This document shows positions 5,449 through 10,256 of a stretch of 10,256 bases of DNA, piece by piece. This stretch comes from Minisyncoccus sp041650175 (GTDB lineage Bacteria > Patescibacteriota > Minisyncoccia > Minisyncoccales > Minisyncoccaceae). The notes beneath the pieces are model-generated. The model was not told the origin of the DNA. It saw only the letters and a list, made by a program, of their open reading frames with translations, and ran no database searches. The translations under genes were made by a program, and so were the position numbers. Position 1 is the first letter of the stretch, and the number at the start of each line of letters is the position of its first letter. Where the stretch lies: positions 1 to 10,256 of the forward strand of contig JBAZLS010000023.1 in assembly GCA_041650175.1 (NCBI GenBank). Direction: 5' to 3'.

Positions 5449-6552
5449 TTGAAAATCGCCTTATTCATAGCAACTTTTGCTGGGGGAGGAGCAGAAAGTG
5501 TTTTTGCGACTCTTGCCAAAGAATTCAACGCTAGAGGACATAATGTCGATTTGATCATAGGCGATACTAGTAACGCTGTATATTTGCACTTAATTCCCGA
5601 TCAAGTCCGGGTTATCAATTTGAAAGCTAGACAAATAAGAAGATGTCTTCCTGCCCTGATAGATTATCTTCGTAAAAATGAACCAGATGTTGTCTTGGCA
5701 ACTCGTGCCCATTCTTGTTGTTTTGCTATTTTGGCAAAAATATTCTCTGGAGTGAAGACTGCGGTGATTTTGAGAGAAGCCAGTACAATTTCCTCCAACT
5801 TGAGAAAATATCCTTGGAAAAAAAGATTGTTGTTGGGTTTTTTTGTAAGGTTTTTATATCCTTTGGCAGATGTGATTATAGGGGTATCACACGGCGTTAA
5901 AAATGATCTAAAAGAGTTCTTAAAAGAGAGTGATCAGAAATTGTATGTGGTTTATAGTCCTATTATTACAGAAGATTTATTTGTTAATGCTTCTCAGCCA
6001 TGTAATCATGTTTGGTTTCAGCATGGAGGTGCCCCGGTTATATTGGGTGTTGGGCGCTTAGCATATGAAAAAAGATTTGATGTACTGATTAAGGCATTTG
6101 CTATTGTCCGAAAATTTAAGGACATCCGTTTATTAATATTAGGTGAAGGAGAAGAGCGTTTACAATTAGAGTCTTTGGTTGCTATTTTAAAATTGCAGAA
6201 AGATATTAGTTTACCAGGTTACGAACCCAACCCTTTTAAATACATGTCCCGAGCACGTCTTTTTGTGATGTCGTCTGATTGGGAGGGGTTGCCGGGGGCA
6301 TTAATTCAAGCCTTGGCATGTGGCTGTTCTGTGATTAGCACTGATTGTCAGAGTGGCCCGAGAGAAATATTAAAAAATGGACGCATGGGTAAACTTGTTC
6401 CTGTTGGAGATATCAACGCAATGGCATTAGCTATAGGAGAAGCTCTTACTCACGAACCCATACAGATAGATAGGAATGACCTACATGAATATACAGCCAA
6501 GAGTTCTGTCGATAATTATCTGCGTCTTTTCGATATTGTGAGAAAGACATAA
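5449..6552 (+). CDS. GT4-family (GT-B) glycosyltransferase with altered EX7E motif
   Basis: A 367-residue retaining-type glycosyltransferase with two Rossmann-like halves. The N-terminal half has the acceptor-side glycine loop FAGGGAES (10-17), RE-containing strand VILREAST (106-113) and IIGVSHGVKNDL (143-154). The C-terminal half is the GT4 nucleotide-sugar domain: ILGVGRLAYEKRFDVLIKAF (198-217), with R203 and K208 as expected phosphate ligands, LLILGEGEE (228-236), LPGYEPNP, and SSDWEGLPGALIQALACG (275-292). In the usual EX7E motif the second Glu binds the donor sugar nucleotide; here it is Gln (E279...Q287, codon CAA). The fold and other ligands are intact, so the enzyme may be active with changed donor handling. 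The TTG start follows the upstream stop by one base, implying coupled translation with the Wzy-like gene. Donor and acceptor are unknown. No membrane segment is evident. Confidence 0.88.
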   Translation: MKIALFIATFAGGGAESVFATLAKEFNARGHNVDLIIGDTSNAVYLHLIPDQVRVINLKARQIRRCLPALIDYLRKNEPDVVLATRAHSCCFAILAKIFSGVKTAVILREASTISSNLRKYPWKKRLLLGFFVRFLYPLADVIIGVSHGVKNDLKEFLKESDQKLYVVYSPIITEDLFVNASQPCNHVWFQHGGAPVILGVGRLAYEKRFDVLIKAFAIVRKFKDIRLLILGEGEERLQLESLVAILKLQKDISLPGYEPNPFKYMSRARLFVMSSDWEGLPGALIQALACGCSVISTDCQSGPREILKNGRMGKLVPVGDINAMALAIGEALTHEPIQIDRNDLHEYTAKSSVDNYLRLFDIVRKT

Positions 6553-6559
6553 ATTAAAT

Positions 6560-7528
6560 ATGCGTAATATAAAAGAATTGATGGCTTTATCTAGAGATTT
6601 TCTAATGTTCGCGCTTGGGAAAGATTATTCTCACCAATCTCAACCAATCGGAAAATATTTCTGCGATCAGCGTTGTTATTATAACGATCTCCGAGGAAAG
6701 GCTGTTTGGAATGGTGCTAAAATCGATGGAATCCCAGCCCTAAAGTTAGCTGCAACAGGTAAAATGTTTCTATTCCCAATCGATATTTTTTTATATGGTC
6801 TTGGTAGCCTGGATCGGTATTTTTTTGATAAAGATCATCTCTTTTTAAATAATGTTACAAATGTAGCTCGTTGGATGGCTGACAATATTTCTTTATCTGG
6901 ATATTTTGATAATAAATGGAGGGAAAGGTGCGCTCAATATGAATTTTATTCTAATAATAGTTGTATGGCTCAAGGGTTGGCATTGTCTTTTGCGATAAGA
7001 GTTGTGACATATAATCTGTGTAATCAATCGATTCACGCTCGATTGGTGAATATTATCGATAGGATAAGAAATAATATGTTATTGTCCGTAGAATTTGGCG
7101 GGACTTGTTTAAAAAATAAGGAAGGTATTTTTTTTGTGGAATTTCCCAGGAAAGATTACAATATAGTTTTGAACGGATGGATTTTTGCTGTTTTTGGTCT
7201 ATTCGATTTTATTCATTATAAAAAGGATGTCGAAGTAGAAATGGTTTTTAATTCTACGGTTAAGACGATGTCTATGATTTTACCAGACTATCATCTATCT
7301 TGCGGCTGGGCTTATTATGACAATATGGGTAGAATTTGCTCTCCTTTTTATCAGAATTTACACATAGTATTATTAGAGGCCTTGTATGGTATTACAGGTT
7401 TAGAAATCTTCGCTGAATATTGCAACAAAGCTAAGAATGCAAATTCAATTATTAATCGTTTACGGTTTACCATTACCAAAATGGCAGAGAAATTGTTTAA
7501 AGACAAGGAAGCTTATTCTAGTGTTTGA
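6560..7528 (+). CDS. D-glucuronyl C5-epimerase-like protein
   Basis: This 322-residue protein carries the motifs of the C-terminal catalytic domain of heparan D-glucuronyl C5-epimerases: FPIDIFLYGLGSLDRYF (72-88), NNSCMAQGLALSFAIR (132-147), EFPRKDYNIVLNGWIFAVFG (194-213), SCGWAYYDNMGR (247-258) and PFYQNLHIVLLEALYGITG (262-280). The family inverts C5 of a polymer-bound D-glucuronate to L-iduronate by proton abstraction and return. Bacterial homologues exist and at least one has been reported active on heparosan-type substrate. The length is close to the bare catalytic region, without the N-terminal part of the animal enzyme. No clear signal peptide is seen, so it may act in the cytoplasm on lipid-linked or nascent chains. 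It lies seven bases after the upstream glycosyltransferase and 31 before the next, within one presumed operon. No strong Shine-Dalgarno precedes the ATG. Substrate is inferred from the family. Confidence 0.82.
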   Translation: MRNIKELMALSRDFLMFALGKDYSHQSQPIGKYFCDQRCYYNDLRGKAVWNGAKIDGIPALKLAATGKMFLFPIDIFLYGLGSLDRYFFDKDHLFLNNVTNVARWMADNISLSGYFDNKWRERCAQYEFYSNNSCMAQGLALSFAIRVVTYNLCNQSIHARLVNIIDRIRNNMLLSVEFGGTCLKNKEGIFFVEFPRKDYNIVLNGWIFAVFGLFDFIHYKKDVEVEMVFNSTVKTMSMILPDYHLSCGWAYYDNMGRICSPFYQNLHIVLLEALYGITGLEIFAEYCNKAKNANSIINRLRFTITKMAEKLFKDKEAYSSV

Positions 7529-7559
7529 GTTGGTTTATCGAAAGAGTAAGATTTTAAAC

Positions 7560-8684
7560 ATGAACATCATTATTATAAATGAAACTTCTGATTTAGGAGG
7601 AGCGGAAACGATGGCCATAGAGTTAGCCAATGCGCTCAGCCATGTTCCAGGATGTCAGGTTTCTTTCGTATCTGCTAGGGGAATGCTCATAGATCGTCTA
7701 GACAATGGAATTAGATTTATTCCAATATCACGCTACAGACTCGTGAATATCTTTACACTTTTTTTTGAATTGAGATCAATTTTTAAAAAAAATCGTTTCG
7801 ATATAATTCATGCTCAGGGTGCCACTGTTGGAATAATAGCCGGGATAGCGGTACGGATCTTTTCACCAAAGACGAAAGTTCTTATTACACATCATTCTTC
7901 AGCTTTTTCTCGTGTTCCATGTTTCATCGCAAATTTTTTATTTAAGACAATAGCCGATAAGTTGATCGCTATTAGTAAAGCAAGATACAATAGTTTCATG
8001 AGTGTCGGATTCAGCAATAAGGAGGTTGTTCTCATTCCTAATTTTGTTGATCGAGAGCATCTTTTTTCTCAAGCCGACCCCGAAAGTATTACAAAATTGA
8101 GGGATTCTCTTGGTGTTTTAGAAAATGAAAAGATTATTGTTGGAGCAGGCCGATTACTTTCGGATAAACGTTTCGATATTTTTATAAAAACTTTGATTGA
8201 TTGTTCTCGACAGGCTCCTGACATCCAAATTTTTGGACTTATCTTGGGTGATGGCCCGGAAAGAAAACATCTGCAAGATTTAGTTGATCGGTTGACCATT
8301 CCAAATTTAAAACTAAAACTTTTAGGCTTTCAGCCTAATGTGGCTACATATTTTAAGATGGCAGATATATTTTTGTTCACTAGCGAACATGAAGAGGTTC
8401 TGCCTATGTGTTTAATTGAGGCCACTTCTTTAGGAACACCTATTGTCTGTTCTGATATTCCGGGCAATAGGGATATTGTTGAAAACGAGTTTAATGGATT
8501 TTTAGTCGAACCGAAAAGGATGAATTATTCTTGTTTTGTCCTAAAGCTTCTAAGGGATAGTGTTTTAGCGAAAAGATTTTCTGCCAATGGAAGCAGGAAA
8601 GCTCAGGATGCATACGACAAAGACAGGGTTGTGGCAGATATCGTCCACCTCTACGGTTCTATTCTAGACAAAGATGGGAAATAG
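7560..8684 (+). CDS. GT4-family (GT-B) glycosyltransferase with intact EX7E
   Basis: A 374-residue GT4 enzyme. N-terminal markers are NETSDLGGAETMAIELANAL (7-26), IIHAQGATVGIIAG (82-95), VLITHHSSAFSR (107-118) and LIAISKARYNSF (135-146). The donor domain has VLIPNFVDREHL (157-168), IIVGAGRLLSDKRFDIFIK (192-210; R198 and K203), LILGDGPERKHL (227-238), LLGFQPNV and TSEHEEVLPMCLIEATSLG (274-292). Its EX7E pair E279 and E287 is complete and falls at exactly the residue numbers where the other GT4 of this locus has E279 and Q287. The start is ATG 7560: the frame is open further upstream, but that part lies inside the epimerase gene and does not match the family, while MNIIIINETSDLGGAE is the standard first strand. 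No good Shine-Dalgarno is visible. The 3' end overlaps the next gene by 11 bases. Specificity is unknown. Confidence 0.9.
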   Translation: MNIIIINETSDLGGAETMAIELANALSHVPGCQVSFVSARGMLIDRLDNGIRFIPISRYRLVNIFTLFFELRSIFKKNRFDIIHAQGATVGIIAGIAVRIFSPKTKVLITHHSSAFSRVPCFIANFLFKTIADKLIAISKARYNSFMSVGFSNKEVVLIPNFVDREHLFSQADPESITKLRDSLGVLENEKIIVGAGRLLSDKRFDIFIKTLIDCSRQAPDIQIFGLILGDGPERKHLQDLVDRLTIPNLKLKLLGFQPNVATYFKMADIFLFTSEHEEVLPMCLIEATSLGTPIVCSDIPGNRDIVENEFNGFLVEPKRMNYSCFVLKLLRDSVLAKRFSANGSRKAQDAYDKDRVVADIVHLYGSILDKDGK

Positions 8685-9717
8685 CAAGCAACTAGTCTCG
8701 GTTATTATTCCCTGTCGCAATGAAGAAAGGTTCATTGGAAATTGCTTGGATTCCGTCCTGATGCAAAATTATCCAAAGGATGAGATGGAAATATTGGTCG
8801 TCGATGGCATGAGTGTTGATGGGACTCGAAAAATTATTATGGATTATGTAAATAAAAGTGCTTTTGTCAAGTTGTGGGACAATCCCCAAAAAATTGTTCC
8901 TACGGCTATGAATATAGGAATAAAAAATTGTCTTGGAAAAATCATCATAAGAATGGACGCACACGTAAGGTATCCGCAAGACTATATCGAAAAATGCGTG
9001 CAGTATGTCAAGGGGCACGATGTCGATAATGTCGGAGGGGTTTGTCTTACTTTGCCGGGAAGCAAGACATTGATCGCAGAAGCCGTTGCGTTGAGCCTTG
9101 CGAGCAGTTTTGGGGTAGGCAATGCTTTGTTCCGCATTGGCGTTAAAAGACCAAGTTTTGTGGATACCGTGCCCTTTGGATGCTATAAGAGGGAGATTTT
9201 TGAGAGAGTGGGGTTGTTTGATGAAGATTTAGTACGGAACCAAGACGATGAATTTAACGCCCGATTGATTAAGAACGGAGGGAAAATATTATTGGCCCCG
9301 GACATCGTGTCATATTATTATGCGCGTGAAACCTATGACAAACTTTGGAAAATGTATTACCAGTACGGTTATTTCAAGCCTTTAGCCGTAATGAAGATAA
9401 AGGGCATATTTACCTTACGCCAGCTTGTTCCTGGGATATTTCTAGGTTCGTTGGTTATTTTTGGATTGGCAGGATTTTTTAACAGACATGCATTTTTATT
9501 GCTTCTGGTCGAGTCTATAGTGTATGTAGTCGCTAATTTTATTTTTTCATTTTTGATAGCAGTAAAGAACAAAATGGTGCTGTTACCATATTTGATGATT
9601 GCTTTTGTCGTGTTACACTTGAGTTATGGTGTAGGATATTTAAAAGGAATTTTAGACTTTATGGTGTTTCGAAAACACTTAAGAGGTAAAATTAAAGAGA
9701 TGCCCATTACAAGATAG
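8674..9717 (+). CDS. GT2-family (GT-A) glycosyltransferase with C-terminal membrane helices, ExoA-like
   Basis: A 347-residue inverting glycosyltransferase. The GT-A domain begins VSVIIPCRNEERFIGNCLDS (8-27), has EILVVDGMSVDGT (39-51), the metal-site region IIIRMDAHVRYP (90-101, DAH in the place of DxD), VDTVPFGCYKREIFERVG (163-180) and the acidic block NQDDEFNARL (189-198) where the catalytic base of GT2 enzymes is expected. Three hydrophobic helices follow at about 252-269, 273-296 and 302-322, and a basic tail. This layout is that of ExoA-type enzymes of exopolysaccharide synthesis, which add sugars to lipid-linked intermediates at the inner membrane. The ATG overlaps the end of the preceding GT4 gene by 11 bases with no clear Shine-Dalgarno, so translation is probably coupled. 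G/C content is intermediate (25 of 60 at 8941-9000) between the AT-rich core and the right flank. Confidence 0.9.
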   Translation: MGNSKQLVSVIIPCRNEERFIGNCLDSVLMQNYPKDEMEILVVDGMSVDGTRKIIMDYVNKSAFVKLWDNPQKIVPTAMNIGIKNCLGKIIIRMDAHVRYPQDYIEKCVQYVKGHDVDNVGGVCLTLPGSKTLIAEAVALSLASSFGVGNALFRIGVKRPSFVDTVPFGCYKREIFERVGLFDEDLVRNQDDEFNARLIKNGGKILLAPDIVSYYYARETYDKLWKMYYQYGYFKPLAVMKIKGIFTLRQLVPGIFLGSLVIFGLAGFFNRHAFLLLLVESIVYVVANFIFSFLIAVKNKMVLLPYLMIAFVVLHLSYGVGYLKGILDFMVFRKHLRGKIKEMPITR

Positions 9718-9728
9718 AAGAAAAACAT

Positions 9729-10256
9729 ATGACACAAATGAATCTTAAACATATCCCATTCCACCGCGCCTTTGTGGGGAGTCAAGAGATACAGATGGTT
9801 GCGAAAGCTATCCGTTCCGGGTGGATTACCATGGGTCCGATGACAGTGGAATTTGAGAATAAGTTCAGGAAATATATCGGCGCCAGGTATGCCATTGCGG
9901 TTAATTCCTGCACAGCGGCTTTGCACCTGGCTTTAGAGGCCATTGGGATCAAAGAGGGCGATGAGGTCATTGTTCCGGCAATGACATTCACGGCGAGCGC
10001 AGAAGTCGTATGCTATTTCAAGGCCAAGCCGGTTTTTGTGGATGTGGAGAGGGACACATTAAATATCGATCCTTCAAAGATCGAAGGAAGAATATCCCGC
10101 AGGACCAAGGCGATCATAACGGTTGATCACGGCGGCCAGCCGGTGGATTATGATGAAATAAGGAAGATCGCAAGAAAGCATAAATTATCCGTTATCGAAG
10201 ACGCTGCGCATGCCCTGCCTTCATGGTATAAGGGCAGAAAAGTCGGGACGTTGGCG
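9729..10256 (+). CDS. DegT/DnrJ/EryC1/StrS-family PLP aminotransferase (5' part)
   Basis: The frame runs from ATG 9729 to the window edge for 176 codons without a stop; about half of a usual 370-400-residue enzyme is present. Motifs: IPFHRAFVGSQEIQMVAKAI (9-28), SGWITMGPMTVEFENKF (30-46), YAIAVNSCTAALHLALEAIG (54-73), GDEVIVPAMTFTASAEVV (77-94), VFVDVERDTLNIDP and SVIEDAAHALPSWYKG, where Asp of EDAAH should contact the PLP ring nitrogen. The PLP lysine (SFYxTK region) lies beyond the edge. Family members make amino sugars by transamination of nucleotide-linked keto sugars, for example in polysaccharide or bacillosamine pathways. Only a weak site (GAAG, eight bases upstream) precedes the ATG; ATG 9738 is an alternative. 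The gene is clearly GC-richer (34 of 60 at 10081-10140) than its left neighbours and begins 11 bases after the GT2 gene. Confidence 0.92.
   Translation, partial: MTQMNLKHIPFHRAFVGSQEIQMVAKAIRSGWITMGPMTVEFENKFRKYIGARYAIAVNSCTAALHLALEAIGIKEGDEVIVPAMTFTASAEVVCYFKAKPVFVDVERDTLNIDPSKIEGRISRRTKAIITVDHGGQPVDYDEIRKIARKHKLSVIEDAAHALPSWYKGRKVGTLA

Noticed and set aside
7437..7559. Longer start for the second GT4 gene
   Set aside because: The extension lies mostly within the epimerase coding region in another frame and does not resemble a GT4 N-terminus.
8692..9018. Minus-strand open frame of 108 codons
   Set aside because: It is antisense to the conserved N-terminal half of the GT2 gene and has no recognisable domain.
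770..9727. Short direct repeat AAGAAAAA at both composition junctions (about 770 and 9718)
   Set aside because: Eight bases of A-rich sequence are expected by chance in this composition; there is no inverted terminal repeat, transposase or integrase.
1..10256. tRNA, rRNA, CRISPR array, insertion sequence or replication origin
   Set aside because: None was seen: no cloverleaf, no regularly spaced repeats, no transposase motifs and no origin-like repeats.

Overview
The window shows most of a polysaccharide assembly locus of the Wzx/Wzy type. All supported genes are on the plus strand. The organism cannot be named from the sequence. It is a bacterium that uses ATG and TTG starts and often weak or absent Shine-Dalgarno sites. 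The Wzx/Wzy logic fits an O-antigen, capsule or exopolysaccharide; an uncultivated lineage such as Omnitrophota would fit but is only a guess.

Layout. Bases 1-323 are the 3' end of a membrane protein with a TPR-like tail. Bases 324-760 hold a possible promoter, a near-perfect palindrome, a 60-residue excisionase-type helix-turn-helix protein and a second stem-loop at its stop codon. The locus proper runs from about 777 to 9717: a GINT1-N-like beta-propeller protein, a TupA-type ATP-grasp protein, a Wzx flippase, a 260-base regulatory gap with a perfect 14-bp inverted repeat and a candidate promoter, a Wzy/O-antigen-ligase-type membrane protein, a GT4 glycosyltransferase, a D-glucuronyl C5-epimerase-like protein, a second GT4 enzyme and a membrane-anchored GT2 enzyme. 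From 9729 a DegT/DnrJ/EryC1/StrS aminotransferase starts and runs off the edge.

Composition is mosaic. Hand counts of 60-base rows give 33 G/C at 121-180, 11 at 2221-2280, 25 at 8941-9000 and 34 at 10081-10140. The AT-rich island (about 760-9720) sits between GC-richer flanks, the usual picture of a horizontally exchanged serotype cassette in a more stable backbone.

How the genes may work together: glycosyltransferases (two GT4, one GT2, perhaps the propeller protein) build a repeat unit on a lipid carrier, Wzx flips it and Wzy polymerises it. The unusual part is the pairing of a uronosyl C5-epimerase with a TupA-like ATP-grasp ligase. This suggests a uronic-acid polymer that may contain L-iduronate (or another C5-epimerised uronate) and may carry amide-linked amino acids. 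That is inference. No initiating phosphoglycosyltransferase and no nucleotide-sugar dehydrogenase lie in the window.
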